A DNA stretch of 64,000 bases from Cytobacillus oceanisediminis 2691. GTDB lineage: Bacteria; Bacillota; Bacilli; Bacillales; Cytobacillaceae. The notes under the pieces were generated by a model. That model made no database searches. It was not told the origin of the DNA and was given only the letters and a program-made list of their open reading frames with translations. A program made the position numbers and the translations under genes. The stretch is from contig NZ_VEEP01000006.1 in NCBI RefSeq assembly GCF_007678455.1, positions 62,001-126,000 on the forward strand. Reading direction: 5' to 3'. Below are positions 18,413 through 28,369 of this stretch, piece by piece (the stretch's first letter is position 1; the number at the start of each line of letters is the position of its first letter).

Positions 18413-20872
18413 CTATTTCAGAAATGCATTATAGTAACGTGTCATCGCAACTGCAAAGTCTCCGCGTGTGTTTTTTGCAGTTGGGCTGAAGCTTGCTGTT
18501 ACTTTTGGTTTTAAATCGTATGGACCCTGTGTTACAGCGAAGTTCGCATTGAGGATGTTCAGGTCCAGCGCCATCTGAACATAGCCTTTCAGATGTTCCG
18601 GAACTTCTGCTGCATCTGAAATGGCAATTCTCTCATCATTATACTGTACTGTCAGCTGGCCATCGAATTCTTCCGCCTCTTTTTGCATGCCCAATGCCTG
18701 GACGAGTGAGTATGCCAATTCTGCGCGAGTCACGCCATCCTTTGGCGCAAATTTGCCTGTTGCTTTAGGAAGAATGACTCCGTTCTGGATATGCTGCTGA
18801 TCCCGGAAGGAGGCTCCTTTGGCAGTTGCTGCTTCAATGAATGGAATGTCTGAGCTTGAAACATCCGTGAAACTTGGGGCTGCTGGGAGTGATTGCTTGA
18901 TTTCTGCTCCCATTACCAGGTATTTTGCCAGCTCAGCTCTTGTTAAAAGTGCATCAGGTTTGAAGGCGCCATTCGAGAAGCCATCAAATAAACGGTCGCC
19001 CACCCCCATTTTAATTGCTTCAGCTGCTGGGTGTCCGGCAATATCATTCAATCCGGAGAAACCGCTGACCTTCGTGAACGCCATCTCTCCTTTTACCGTT
19101 TCTGGAAGAGCCAGGCCTAGCGGATTGGCATCTGCCCCGCGAAGCCCGCGGATTTCAGCCTTCCATGCACCAGGTACAGGTGATGTGACCGATACGGTGC
19201 GGTCATAGTAGAGCGGGAACAGCAGGCTTACACCTGAGCTGTATTCCTTGCCGTCCGGAGCAATCAGCACCAGGTTGATTGGATTGCCCGTTTGCTCCAT
19301 CAGACCCGCTCCGTCTACTTTTGCCACAATGCTTGACATGCCTTCTTCGACAGTGAATTCATATTTGTTATCCGAAATAAATGTGAGCGGATTATAATCA
19401 ACCGAAAATTCCTTTCGCTCCGTTGATGAATCAACATTGCTATAGAATGTCTGGGTTGAGTTCAGGGTTGATCCATAGGCAGTATCATTGAATGCCTGAT
19501 CGATGGCTGCATAGGCATTCACATAACCTGCACCGACCTCCCATGTTTCATAGCCTGGCATATTCGTAGCGGTCTGTTCAAGGATGGATTTGATTTCATC
19601 CGGTGATAACTGCGGATTCGCTTCGAGCATCAAAGCGACGATCCCGGCAACATGTGGCGTCGCCATTGAGGTCCCGCTCATGGTTGTGTAATAAGGCAGG
19701 TAAGCGGTCTCGATTGTTTGCGCATCCTGGTCGGCTGACAGGCTTGATACCGGCGCGAGGACACGGGTTGAAACGATATCCACTCCCGGAGCCGTCACTG
19801 TCGGTTCATCCTTCCATGTCCATTCCTCGCCATCCATTGTAAAAGTACCGCCGACACCCTTTGTTCCCCTTGAAGAAAAATCAGCCAGTGTGCCATCTTT
19901 TACTCCGGCTGCAACGGAAATGACCCATGGAGCTTTAGCGTACGGATTATGAGTGTTCTCCCCGGGACCTTCATTTCCTGCCGCAAAGAGAACTGTGATG
20001 CCGCGGTCGTGCGCTTTTTTGCTGGCAATATTGATCGGATCATTTGGATCGAAGTCACCTGATGAACCCCATGAATTCGTGATGACACGGATATTGTACT
20101 GCGATTGGTGAGTGATCGCATAGTCAAACCCGCCAATGCCATCAAGGACGAATAATGCCGCTCCTGAGCCATAGCCAATCAGGTCAGCGCCAGGTGCTGC
20201 ACCTTCATATTTGCCGCCTGACATCGCCCCCGTTCCGCCAACCGTTCCGGCAACATGTGTACCATGTCCTGAGTTCGAGTCAGTGTTGGGGACATTTTCC
20301 TGGTAGCTGATTGGCAGCAATCCAGGAGCCAGTGCATTCAGATTTGTCTGGGCCATTACATTCTGGACCAGATTTTTACCCAATTCGTGGTCCTTATGCG
20401 TTCCGTCAACGCCACTGTCGTTCACGACGACACCTACTCCTTTTCCTGAAACCGGCAGTCCTCCATTTGCTTTCCGGAAGCTGTCGTCTGTCCTCGCTTT
20501 ATCGACGCCGGTGATCGCTGTGGCATCTGCGTTGAAGTAAGAGAGCTTCTTGTTCATATAGATTGATTGAACTTCCGGATTTGCCGCCAGCTGCTCAATC
20601 TGATCCTTTGTCGCGATGACCCCGGCAATCGGCAGGGACTTCATGCTTACTCCCGTTTCAATTCCGAGCGTTTTTAACAGAGATAGCTGGGAGCTTGTTG
20701 GTGCGCTGTCCCCCTTGAAAGTGACAATGACTTGCAGTGAACTTGCCGTGTCAAGCGCCTCGGTGACAAGCGGGTCAATTACCGCAAGACTGCTCGCCTT
20801 CCCCTGTGGAACGGCAAAAAACGGCATAAACAGCAGGAATGCCAGCAGCAGATACATAAAACGTTTCATCAT
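18413..20872 (-). CDS. Secreted subtilisin-family serine protease with SLH surface anchors
   Basis: 819 residues. Signal peptide (1 to about 27), an inhibitor-I9-like propeptide (about 45-105), then the S8 catalytic domain with the triad in NDSGVDGTH (Asp), NSGHGTHVAG (His) and GTSMATPHVAG (Ser). A beta-rich spacer follows to about 610, then three SLH-type modules (GFSNGAFKPDALLTRAELAK, KFAPKDGVTRAELAYSLVQ and a degenerate third) that would hold it to wall polymers. RBS GAGGAGAAT precedes two adjacent ATG codons. It lies next to a shorter paralogue at 21177-22604. The likely role is extracellular protein digestion at the cell surface. Confidence 0.93.
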   Translation of the reverse strand: MMKRFMYLLLAFLLFMPFFAVPQGKASSLAVIDPLVTEALDTASSLQVIVTFKGDSAPTSSQLSLLKTLGIETGVSMKSLPIAGVIATKDQIEQLAANPEVQSIYMNKKLSYFNADATAITGVDKARTDDSFRKANGGLPVSGKGVGVVVNDSGVDGTHKDHELGKNLVQNVMAQTNLNALAPGLLPISYQENVPNTDSNSGHGTHVAGTVGGTGAMSGGKYEGAAPGADLIGYGSGAALFVLDGIGGFDYAITHQSQYNIRVITNSWGSSGDFDPNDPINIASKKAHDRGITVLFAAGNEGPGENTHNPYAKAPWVISVAAGVKDGTLADFSSRGTKGVGGTFTMDGEEWTWKDEPTVTAPGVDIVSTRVLAPVSSLSADQDAQTIETAYLPYYTTMSGTSMATPHVAGIVALMLEANPQLSPDEIKSILEQTATNMPGYETWEVGAGYVNAYAAIDQAFNDTAYGSTLNSTQTFYSNVDSSTERKEFSVDYNPLTFISDNKYEFTVEEGMSSIVAKVDGAGLMEQTGNPINLVLIAPDGKEYSSGVSLLFPLYYDRTVSVTSPVPGAWKAEIRGLRGADANPLGLALPETVKGEMAFTKVSGFSGLNDIAGHPAAEAIKMGVGDRLFDGFSNGAFKPDALLTRAELAKYLVMGAEIKQSLPAAPSFTDVSSSDIPFIEAATAKGASFRDQQHIQNGVILPKATGKFAPKDGVTRAELAYSLVQALGMQKEAEEFDGQLTVQYNDERIAISDAAEVPEHLKGYVQMALDLNILNANFAVTQGPYDLKPKVTASFSPTAKNTRGDFAVAMTRYYNAFLK

Positions 20873-21135
20873 ATTCTCCTCTCACTATATAAAAATTTTG
20901 AATATTCCTAACTTAATTATCATGAAATCCCCGCTGCAAAACTATTCTTCAAAGGTTATAAACTTTATTTCCGGAATGACTATTTTGGCATCGTACAAAA
21001 GTTGTAGATGGAGTAGTGCTGATGTATTTATGGTTTTCCAAAATTTGGATTACGGTGTAGTTTTCAGGTTAATCTTGATTTCCTATTCCATTGAGATGCG
21101 CGTCATTTGCTAGTTTTTTTCTCACTTCAGCATTG

Positions 21136-21166
21136 CAAAAATCTCCCTCGCAACGGCAAGGGAGAT
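21136..21166 (-). terminator. Terminator of the second subtilase gene
   Basis: ATCTCCCT/AGGGAGAT stem (21141-21166) with TTTTTGC following on the minus strand. Confidence 0.9.
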
Positions 21167-21176
21167 CAACTAATCA

Positions 21177-22604
21177 TCACTTTTTCATTTTAAAAGCTGC
21201 ATCTACCGCTTTATAAGCATTCACATAACCGGCGCCGACTTCCCACTCAGCGTAATCCGGCATTGCTGTGGCGGTGTTTTCAAGGATTGATTTTACCTCG
21301 GAAGGTGACAGCAACGGGTTTGCCTCCAGCATAAGAGCAATGATGCCGGCGACGTGCGGTGCGGCCATCGATGTTCCGCTCATCGTTGTGTAATAAGGCA
21401 GGTATGCCGGCTCTATATATTCAGCGTCAGAGGTTGCTCCAAGCGCCACGAGGGGGCTGATGACCCTGGTTGAAATGATGTCGACTCCTGGTGATGTCAC
21501 TGTCGGCTGATCGACCCATTTCCATGTCTTGCCGTCGACAGTGACGGTTCCTCCCCGGCCCTCTTCACCGCGTGATGAAAAGTCGGCGAGCTTTCCTGAT
21601 TTATCCCCGGCTGCAACGGTCACTGCCCATGGTGCCTTCTTGTAATTCCCGGAAATCGTTTTTGCGTCCGGACCAGAATTCCCTGCAGAGAAAACCGTCA
21701 CGATTCCTCTGTCGTACAGTTTTTTTGTTGCGATATTAATAGGATTGTAGGGATCAAAGTCAGTTCCGGCGTCACCCGTGTCTCCCCAGGAATTCGTGAT
21801 GACGCGTATATTGTATTGCTGCTGATGGGTCAGCGCATAATCAAATCCGCCAAGAGTATCAAGCATTGCGACCGCTGCGCCTGATCCGTAGCCAATCAGG
21901 TTCGCGCCAGGAGCAACCCCTTCATATTTCCCGCCAGACATTTCGCCAGTTCCGCCTACAATACCAGCTACATGTGTGCCATGGCCGGAACTTGAATCAG
22001 TGTTCGGCACATTTTCAACATATGAAACAGGCAAAAGCGTGCTTAGTGCATTCAGGTTGGTGGATCCAAGCACATTCTGGACGAGATGGCTGCCGAATTC
22101 CAGATCCTGATGCGTTCCGTCGACCCCGCTGTCATTGATGACGACGCCAATTCCCTTTCCAGTGACCGGCAAGCCGCCGTTAAGCTTTCTCATTGTGTCA
22201 TCTGTCCGAACCTGGTCCACACCGGTGAGATCCGTAGCTTTGGCGTTTTCGTACTCCAGCTTTTTGTTCAAATAGATGGATACCACCTGGTCACTTTGAG
22301 CAAGCTGATCAACCTGCGATTTTGTCGCGAGAATTCCCGCGATCGGCAATTTGTTCAGCGTCAGGCCCTTCGTGATGCCAAGCTTCTCCAAAAGATTCAC
22401 CTGCTCCGGCAGGACCCCTTCATCACTATTAAAAGTGACGATTGCTTCGACCGGCGTGATGCTCTTCAGCAGGGTTTCCGCCAGTTCAGAGTCCACAACT
22501 GCTGTACCAGGCTCAACTGCCTTAGTCGCCGTCCCTGGAACCATCGCAGCAAAGACTGTCGCGGCCGTGAGAATAAATGATAAAAATGCAGCTTTTAACT
22601 TCAT
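21177..22604 (-). CDS. Secreted subtilisin-family serine protease without anchors
   Basis: 475 residues. Signal peptide (MKLKAAFLSFILTAATVFAA...), propeptide, and an S8 domain with INDSGVDGTH, SSGHGTHVAG and GTSMAAPHVAG. Over its full length it aligns by eye with the first 480 residues of the neighbouring 819-residue protease (TGVDQVRTDDTMRKLNGGLP versus TGVDKARTDDSFRKANGGLP). It ends shortly after the catalytic domain (DAAFKMKK). The pair looks like a tandem duplication, with SLH modules lost or gained in one copy. This one should be freely secreted. Confidence 0.93.
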   Translation of the reverse strand: MKLKAAFLSFILTAATVFAAMVPGTATKAVEPGTAVVDSELAETLLKSITPVEAIVTFNSDEGVLPEQVNLLEKLGITKGLTLNKLPIAGILATKSQVDQLAQSDQVVSIYLNKKLEYENAKATDLTGVDQVRTDDTMRKLNGGLPVTGKGIGVVINDSGVDGTHQDLEFGSHLVQNVLGSTNLNALSTLLPVSYVENVPNTDSSSGHGTHVAGIVGGTGEMSGGKYEGVAPGANLIGYGSGAAVAMLDTLGGFDYALTHQQQYNIRVITNSWGDTGDAGTDFDPYNPINIATKKLYDRGIVTVFSAGNSGPDAKTISGNYKKAPWAVTVAAGDKSGKLADFSSRGEEGRGGTVTVDGKTWKWVDQPTVTSPGVDIISTRVISPLVALGATSDAEYIEPAYLPYYTTMSGTSMAAPHVAGIIALMLEANPLLSPSEVKSILENTATAMPDYAEWEVGAGYVNAYKAVDAAFKMKK

Positions 22605-22729
22605 TAATTTTTCAGCCCCTTATTTTTTCCTTAATATTCCCACAATATTTACACGAAAACCATTCTGCATTGGGTTTAAAAAATGATATCTTCTGTACTA
22701 ATCTTCGATACTACCAAAGTAGTATCTAA

Positions 22730-22757
22730 AAGAAAAAGAGCCCCGTCATGAGGACTC
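22730..22757 (-). terminator. Terminator of the two-component operon
   Basis: AAAGAG...CTCTTT stem with a GC-rich inner part, then TTTTCTTTT on the minus strand. Confidence 0.75.
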
Positions 22758-22760
22758 TCT

Positions 22761-23417
22761 TTATACTCCGCTCGATGTCGGCGGGATTGGTACGAGCTGA
22801 TGCTGGACAGCATGGATGACAACCTGTGAACGGCTCTTGACGTTCAGCTTTTTGAAAATTTTGCTGACGTGGATTTTCACCGTTTTGTCGCTGATGAACA
22901 GGCGGTCGGCAATTTCTTTGTTGCTGAGGCCTTCCACCAGGCAAAGAAGCACCTCTTTTTCGCGCTCAGTCAGGGTCGTGTCCTCCTGCTCTGTTTGTTT
23001 TTGCTGGTGAAAGGCGAGCAGTTTCCTGGTCATCGAGGGATGAATGACCGATTCGCCGCGGGCGACGGTCCTGATCGCTTCGACGACCTGGTCGGATGGC
23101 GCGTCCTTCAATAAATATCCATCCGCTCCTTCGCGGATTGCGGACATGAAGTATTCCTCGTGGCTATGCATCGTCAGCACAAGAATTTTGATATTCGGGT
23201 ATTTCTTTTTTAAAATGCCAGTGACTTCGACACCATTTTTCATCGGCATGTTGATATCCATCAAAATCATATCCGGCTGACAATTTTCCACCTTCAAAAG
23301 GGCATCATCCCCGGAAACAGCTTCACCGACGACTTCGATATCTTCTTCAACGGACAGGATGTTTCGCAGCCCATCGCGCAGTACAGCATGGTCATCCACT
23401 AGCATGAGCCTGATCAT
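22761..23417 (-). CDS. NarL/LuxR-family response regulator
   Basis: 218 residues: receiver domain (1 to about 120) with the phospho-acceptor in [13 protein letters not shown] and a conserved Lys in YLLKDAPSD, then a LuxR/GerE HTH (about 150-210; [40 protein letters not shown]). Its start lies inside the end of the kinase gene (26-nt overlap), so the two are co-translated. The kinase lacks a recognisable ligand domain outside, so the target genes cannot be inferred. Confidence 0.95.
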   Translation of the reverse strand: MIRLMLVDDHAVLRDGLRNILSVEEDIEVVGEAVSGDDALLKVENCQPDMILMDINMPMKNGVEVTGILKKKYPNIKILVLTMHSHEEYFMSAIREGADGYLLKDAPSDQVVEAIRTVARGESVIHPSMTRKLLAFHQQKQTEQEDTTLTEREKEVLLCLVEGLSNKEIADRLFISDKTVKIHVSKIFKKLNVKSRSQVVIHAVQHQLVPIPPTSSGV

Positions 23418-25248
23418 GTATGTTTTCCCCCTCGATTCCCATTCTAGGAACGGTGATGCTCACTTCCGTTCCCGAGCCTTCCTTGCTGTCGATCTGCAGG
23501 GAAGCGTTGATTTTTTCAGCAGCATCGTTCATTTGCAGGATGCCGAAATGCGGCTGGTTCCTCGCCTTGAGCATTGCCTGGAACAGCGAGAATCCTTTTC
23601 CTTCATCCTTGATTTTCAAAAGGATATGCTCCGTTTGATAGCTTAAGAGAACCTGTGCCTTCATTGCCTGTGAGTGCTTGATGGCATTGTGCAGGCTCTC
23701 CTGGAAGGTGTCGAACAGAACCTTTTCGACCATCGGGCTAAGCTCCTGCTCCTTGCCTCTGATCTCGAATTCGATATCCATCTTGTATTCCTTCTGGACA
23801 GCTTCGATTTTTCTAAGAATCGCTTCTGCCAGGGTCGCTTTCTGCGTCGGATATGGACGCAATGCATAAATCGACTCGCGGACCTCCTTCAGGCTTTCCC
23901 TGAGGCCGCTGACACTTTCGTCCACAAGCTTCCTTGTTTCTTCTGGATTTTTCGTGAACTTCTTACCCGCGGTCTCAAGCTTCATGACCGCCCCGGCAAG
24001 AGTCTGAGCCACACCGTCATGGATATCGCGGGCAATCCGGTTCCGTTCTTCAAGGACAATCCGCTTTTCCTTTTCAGTAAAAAGCATCCTTGTTTTGATA
24101 ATGACAGCAAGCTGGTTGGCCAGTGTCGCAATTGATTGGACATCATGGTCTTCAAAGCTTTTCGTCCGGCTCCTCGCGACGATGAACATCCCGATTGTTT
24201 CATTCTCGATGACAAGGGGCGAGTAGACGAACGCCTTCACGTCATCTTCAAAACACGCAGCTGCCACACCGCCATCTTTTTTGCGGTCATTATAGACAAC
24301 AGGACTGCGCATGCCGTCAAATTCAGCAAACGCCTCTGATGGCAGCTCGCAATTCAATATGGTCCTCCCATCTTTGAAGCTAAGTTCCCATTCGCCATCC
24401 CGTTTAATCCATAATGAACTTGCCTCTGCTCCAATCAATTCGTTGAAGCTGCCGCTTAATGCCGACAGCCAGTCCTGTGAAGGAAGCATCTGGTTCAACT
24501 CGGAGGTGATCGAAAAAAGCAGCTTCAATCGGTTCTTCTCCCTTTTCAGCCTCGCAACCGTCGCGCTCAAAAGGGAAATCCCGACAAGCGGCGAGAAAAA
24601 GAAGAAGTAGGCAAAGACATCGATTTCACCGCGGTTTTGGCTGCCGACCACATAAAGGGTAATGCCGTAAATCAATGAAATTGCCGCACTATTCATTTCT
24701 GTGATCGTTTTTTGCTTCCAAACTTTAAACGAATAATGCTGCGGCCTGATGAAAAGGACGAGGTCGACAATCACATTGTTTACCAGTACATAGACTGCCA
24801 ACAGGAAAAGATAACCCAGCATTCCCTGGAAAATCGGTGCGGGTGCAATTATCGCAAGCAAAGGCTCCATTACAGGCAAAAGCATGGCGGCAGAGTAAAA
24901 GCTCAGCACCAGCTGGGCGGGATTGAACAAAACCGTCCGAAGCGGTCTTCTATGGATGATGTTCACGATCAGGACGGCAGCTGCATAAGCAATCGCAGTA
25001 TACGAAAATCCATACAGCAAGAACAACACGTAGACCACGGGAAATGTGATGGCTGTATGACCCCTCCACACCGGCATTGGGTAGTACTCGCTAATAAGCA
25101 GGAATAAGAACAGAAGTGCAAAAACAACCGGTTCAGCAGGCAATTCTATTTTTACAAATGAATAAAGGATGAGTACCCAGCCAAGCAGTGTAACTGAATT
25201 CATGAACAGCTTCGCATACCACTCCCTTTTTTGTTTCACTTGTTTCAC
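23392..25248 (-). CDS. Membrane sensor histidine kinase with GAF domain (HisKA_3 type)
   Basis: 618 residues. Residues about 15-235 hold roughly seven membrane segments with almost no extracellular loop, suggesting sensing in or at the membrane. A GAF domain follows (about 255-395), then HisKA_3 with the phospho-acceptor His in [18 protein letters not shown] (about residue 410) and a HATPase_c domain ([12 protein letters not shown]-box, [15 protein letters not shown]). Partner is the overlapping NarL-type regulator. The stimulus is unknown. Confidence 0.93.
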   Translation of the reverse strand: MKQVKQKREWYAKLFMNSVTLLGWVLILYSFVKIELPAEPVVFALLFLFLLISEYYPMPVWRGHTAITFPVVYVLFLLYGFSYTAIAYAAAVLIVNIIHRRPLRTVLFNPAQLVLSFYSAAMLLPVMEPLLAIIAPAPIFQGMLGYLFLLAVYVLVNNVIVDLVLFIRPQHYSFKVWKQKTITEMNSAAISLIYGITLYVVGSQNRGEIDVFAYFFFFSPLVGISLLSATVARLKREKNRLKLLFSITSELNQMLPSQDWLSALSGSFNELIGAEASSLWIKRDGEWELSFKDGRTILNCELPSEAFAEFDGMRSPVVYNDRKKDGGVAAACFEDDVKAFVYSPLVIENETIGMFIVARSRTKSFEDHDVQSIATLANQLAVIIKTRMLFTEKEKRIVLEERNRIARDIHDGVAQTLAGAVMKLETAGKKFTKNPEETRKLVDESVSGLRESLKEVRESIYALRPYPTQKATLAEAILRKIEAVQKEYKMDIEFEIRGKEQELSPMVEKVLFDTFQESLHNAIKHSQAMKAQVLLSYQTEHILLKIKDEGKGFSLFQAMLKARNQPHFGILQMNDAAEKINASLQIDSKEGSGTEVSITVPRMGIEGENIHDQAHASG

Positions 25249-25306
25249 CCCTATCGCGTTTAGAATTTTCAGTTAATTAATTTTATAACGACAGGTTCTA
25301 TATTAC

Positions 25307-25359
25307 AAATAAAACCCATTCACTGGCCGAATGGGGGTGCCACTAGCCAATGAATGGGC
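25307..25359 (-). terminator. Terminator downstream of the orphan permease pair
   Basis: CCCATTCA-TGGC (25346-25358 on the minus strand) pairs with GCCA-TGAATGGG (25315-25327), followed by TTTTATTT. The long loop holds a second GC-rich segment. It lies 94 nt after the permease stop. Confidence 0.7.
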
Positions 25360-25452
25360 CAAACTCATATAGAGTTTCGTTGAACACTATTATGACAAAA
25401 GCTTTGGAAAATGACTATTCATCAAACGGGGTATTTTTATAGTACAAAAGTG

Positions 25453-26382
25453 TTATACTCCCTTGTTCTTCCTTACCATATCCTTATGGCTGAAAAAGTC
25501 GCTCAGGGCCTTGTTAATCATTGCCACACTCAGGGCGGTCATGGCGAAAAACAGGATTGGCACATAGACAATCCATTCATATGCAAGCATAAAGCGCTTG
25601 TTCAGGCCGATCAATCCAGACCATTCATGGGTGACCGAGGAAGGCGGCCCTTCGCCCAAGATCGTCCCGCCGAAGAGGACGAGCATGACACCAAGGTGGA
25701 CAAGCAGCGTAAGCACCTGCAGGAATTGCTGGCCAAACATCAATATCCATTCTTCATAAAGCTGCGGAAGGATGTGCTTGAAATAGATATGGCGCTTGCT
25801 TCCTCCCAGTGTAATGGCTGACTCGATGAATTCCTCCTTCCAAATGCGGCGCTTTTGCTCAATCAGCTGGACAGTCAAGGCCGGCAGCGCGATCAATACC
25901 AAAATGATGAATTCATAGACCACCCTGACCCATAAAGGGTGATTGAAGCCGTTGATCGTATACATGACGACCGTGGCCAGCAGGAAGTAGGCAATCAGCG
26001 TCTGTGGGAAAAATGACAAAGGCTCGGCAATCGCTTTTAGCAGCTTGAAGATCCGTTCCGGGACCCTGAAAAGGAAATAACTGAGCACAACCGATAAAAC
26101 CATCCTTAAAAAAGCGACAATCAAGACGATGCCGATTGAATATTTCGCTCCCTCAATGACCGTATGGAGCATATCATAGCCATACATGTCCGACCCCAAA
26201 ACAAAAACATCAAATGGCGGATACGGCGGAGCCTCGTCCAGGCTTCCATCTTCATTGTAGACGAAAGGAACCTGCCTGATTTTCCCGTCGTTCACAACGG
26301 TGTTCAAAATGCTCAGGACCAGAAGAATCGTCAAAAAGGATACTCCAAATATGAATTTCTTCGTTTTCAGCAATTTGCTCAT
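25453..26382 (-). CDS. ABC transporter permease, peptide/nickel type (DppC-like)
   Basis: 309 residues with about six membrane segments. The N-terminal half resembles the DppC/OppC family, with a short loop DVFVLGSDMYGYDMLHTVIEGAKYSIGIV before the inner-membrane binding-protein-dependent transport domain; the EAA-like loop reads EFIESAITLGGSKRHIYFKHILPQ. Its start overlaps the stop of the upstream permease gene by 4 nt (ATGA). No ATPase or substrate-binding protein is encoded on either side, so the rest of the transporter must be elsewhere. Confidence 0.85.
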   Translation of the reverse strand: MSKLLKTKKFIFGVSFLTILLVLSILNTVVNDGKIRQVPFVYNEDGSLDEAPPYPPFDVFVLGSDMYGYDMLHTVIEGAKYSIGIVLIVAFLRMVLSVVLSYFLFRVPERIFKLLKAIAEPLSFFPQTLIAYFLLATVVMYTINGFNHPLWVRVVYEFIILVLIALPALTVQLIEQKRRIWKEEFIESAITLGGSKRHIYFKHILPQLYEEWILMFGQQFLQVLTLLVHLGVMLVLFGGTILGEGPPSSVTHEWSGLIGLNKRFMLAYEWIVYVPILFFAMTALSVAMINKALSDFFSHKDMVRKNKGV

Positions 26383-27227
26383 AAGGTTAACCTTCTAAAA
26401 TCTATTAGTCTGTAAATCAGGAAAAACGGCGTGAAAAATAGAATGCAGCTAAACACGAATAGTTCGACGGATATATGCTTGATATTGAACAGCATCAAAC
26501 CGTCCAGGTTAAATATGTATTCAACCATGACAAGCGTTGAAAGCATCATCCAGACAATCGTCTTGAAGTGACCCTGCAAATCCTGGCTGATATTGCGGAG
26601 CACATGGACATTCAGCATATAAAAATACGACAGGCCTTTTGCTTTTGCCAGCAAAATGTACTGCTGATCCAATTCTTCAAAGATTTTAAGGACGATAATC
26701 TGCGTCAGGAACAGAAAAAGCGGCAGGCTCAGGCTGATCAGCGGCAGCAGGAAAGCCTGGTGATCGGTTCCAAGCGAAGTCGTCTGGACGAATTTCACGC
26801 CAAAGGTCTTAAAAACCCAGATCACTACCGCCTGCAGCAGGAACATCCATAGCACATCAGGAACGGACCGGATGATTTCTATGAAGCTTAGAATATAGTC
26901 TTTTTGCTTTTCAAAAAAGAGAACGAGCAAATAGGACAGCAGGAACGCCGCAGCTGTGGCCGCGATAAGAGCCGTGCCCAATGTCGTCATCGAATAGAAA
27001 AAGCGGCCCATCACCGCCGGCAGCATCTCATGCTGGCCATTGTATGTCAGGCCAGTCAATGTGAAAATCTTGATGGCAAGGTCCTTTATGCTTTTGAAAT
27101 ATCCTTCCGTATCAAAGGTCAAATCCCTCAGGAGGACTGGCAGACTGCCGATGAAGATGAAAATGAGCACACCTGTTATGTATTGGATCAGAAGGCGGAG
27201 CAAACGTGTGGTACTTGTCTTAATCAT
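26379..27227 (-). CDS. ABC transporter permease, peptide/nickel type (DppB-like)
   Basis: 282 residues, about six membrane segments, partner of the DppC-like permease. The EAA-like loop is seen in QQYILLAKAKGLSYFYMLNVHVLRNI. AAAGGGG lies 10 nt before the ATG. It is shorter than typical DppB (about 310-340), with a reduced N-terminal periplasm-side loop. An orphan pair such as this may use a shared ATPase or may be a divergent family; the substrate cannot be assigned. Confidence 0.82.
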   Translation of the reverse strand: MIKTSTTRLLRLLIQYITGVLIFIFIGSLPVLLRDLTFDTEGYFKSIKDLAIKIFTLTGLTYNGQHEMLPAVMGRFFYSMTTLGTALIAATAAAFLLSYLLVLFFEKQKDYILSFIEIIRSVPDVLWMFLLQAVVIWVFKTFGVKFVQTTSLGTDHQAFLLPLISLSLPLFLFLTQIIVLKIFEELDQQYILLAKAKGLSYFYMLNVHVLRNISQDLQGHFKTIVWMMLSTLVMVEYIFNLDGLMLFNIKHISVELFVFSCILFFTPFFLIYRLIDFRRLTL

Positions 27228-27300
27228 CGAAATATTTCCCCTTTATTTGAGTTCCTCCCTAATTATATGAAATTTTTAAAAAATATGACAGTAACTTCCA

Positions 27301-27789
27301 TCAGGTGCGCTCCTTTTTAATAAGGCGGTAAAAAGCCAGCAGCAGCGTTTGAACAAAAAGATAGATCGGGAAAGACCAATACATCTTATAGCCCTTGTCA
27401 TAATGAAGCAAGCCAATCTGGAGCCCAATCCACTCCATCAGCATTGAAAATGCCGACCAGATCAAAACGTAAAAAATCACCTTAACACCAGAAATCTTGT
27501 ATTTTTCATAGAAGTAAACAAAGAAATAACTGTATGGCCCATAGGATATGTAACTAAGGAAGTCCATGAACTGAAAGGCGGAGCGATCATTCACATCATA
27601 AAAATCCCACGGCTTGACACTGATGGTATGGTCGAAAAACAAGACAACATTGACCCCATAAAAGTAGTAGGCAATCGTTTCCAGCTTATTGAAAAGCTTC
27701 GGCGCAAACCAAAGGGCGCCATGCAGCACAATGAGGCTGCCAATGATGAACCACTCATTCTGGTTAAAAGCATCCTCATAAATTTTCAT
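27301..27789 (-). CDS. CBO0543-like membrane protein
   Basis: 162 residues with about five membrane segments, rich in aromatic residues (MDFLSYISYGPYSYFFVYFYEKY). The pattern matches the uncharacterised CBO0543 family of spore-forming Firmicutes. Its start overlaps the end of the upstream membrane protein gene by 14 nt, so the two are translated together. No function is known to me. Confidence 0.72.
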   Translation of the reverse strand: MKIYEDAFNQNEWFIIGSLIVLHGALWFAPKLFNKLETIAYYFYGVNVVLFFDHTISVKPWDFYDVNDRSAFQFMDFLSYISYGPYSYFFVYFYEKYKISGVKVIFYVLIWSAFSMLMEWIGLQIGLLHYDKGYKMYWSFPIYLFVQTLLLAFYRLIKKERT

Positions 27790-28267
27790 CTTTATTGCTC
27801 TCCTGGACGTTGATATTCAGCAGCATCCTCAAGACTCCAAGGGCGATCAACAAGTATATGGCATTAATAATACCACTGTAAAAAAGATTCCAGCGGATAA
27901 ACTTAATGATTCCAAAATAGTCGTTAAACCAATCCATTCCAACCAGGATGAATAAAAAGGCTGGTAAAAGCAAAGCTATGTTTTTTCCCGATTCCTTCAG
28001 GAGGTAATAATTGATAAAAATTACGACGACAGCTGGCAGCAAAAGGTTTCGATAAAGCAGAAATGACAGGTAATCCAGATTGCCACTCGACTTTTCCATT
28101 AAATGCAGTTCCATCCGTACTATTGTGATGAAAAGGGTCGCTAAAAACACAATGACCATATATATAATGGAATTCTGCAAGAGGTTCAGCGGTCTCCGCA
28201 TGGAAAATAAATGAAGAATGGCCAGGATTGCCAATGAAAGATAAAGTGGGAGAGGCATAATAAACAT
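27776..28267 (-). CDS. Small polytopic membrane protein, unknown
   Basis: 163 residues with about five membrane segments and a charged C-terminus (QESNKDENL). It resembles its downstream neighbour in size and topology and may belong to the same broad group. The pair forms its own overlapping transcription unit between the ABC permeases and the MATE gene. I do not recognise a domain. Confidence 0.7.
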   Translation of the reverse strand: MFIMPLPLYLSLAILAILHLFSMRRPLNLLQNSIIYMVIVFLATLFITIVRMELHLMEKSSGNLDYLSFLLYRNLLLPAVVVIFINYYLLKESGKNIALLLPAFLFILVGMDWFNDYFGIIKFIRWNLFYSGIINAIYLLIALGVLRMLLNINVQESNKDENL

Positions 28268-28334
28268 CCTTTAATAAATTTCAATTCATCACTCTTTACT
28301 TTGTCCATCTTCAAACATCCTAATCACCTGAATT

Positions 28335-28365
28335 AAAAACAGCATACAGCCGGAACCGTATGCTT
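28335..28365 (-). terminator. Terminator of the MATE gene
   Basis: AGCATAC/GTATGCT stem (28341-28364) followed on the minus strand by GTTTTTAATT. Confidence 0.85.
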
Positions 28366-28369
28366 GTTT

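Noticed and set aside
20616-21113. 165-codon plus-strand frame at the 5' end of the first subtilase gene
   Set aside because: Its first two-thirds are antisense to the subtilase and it has no RBS or domain.
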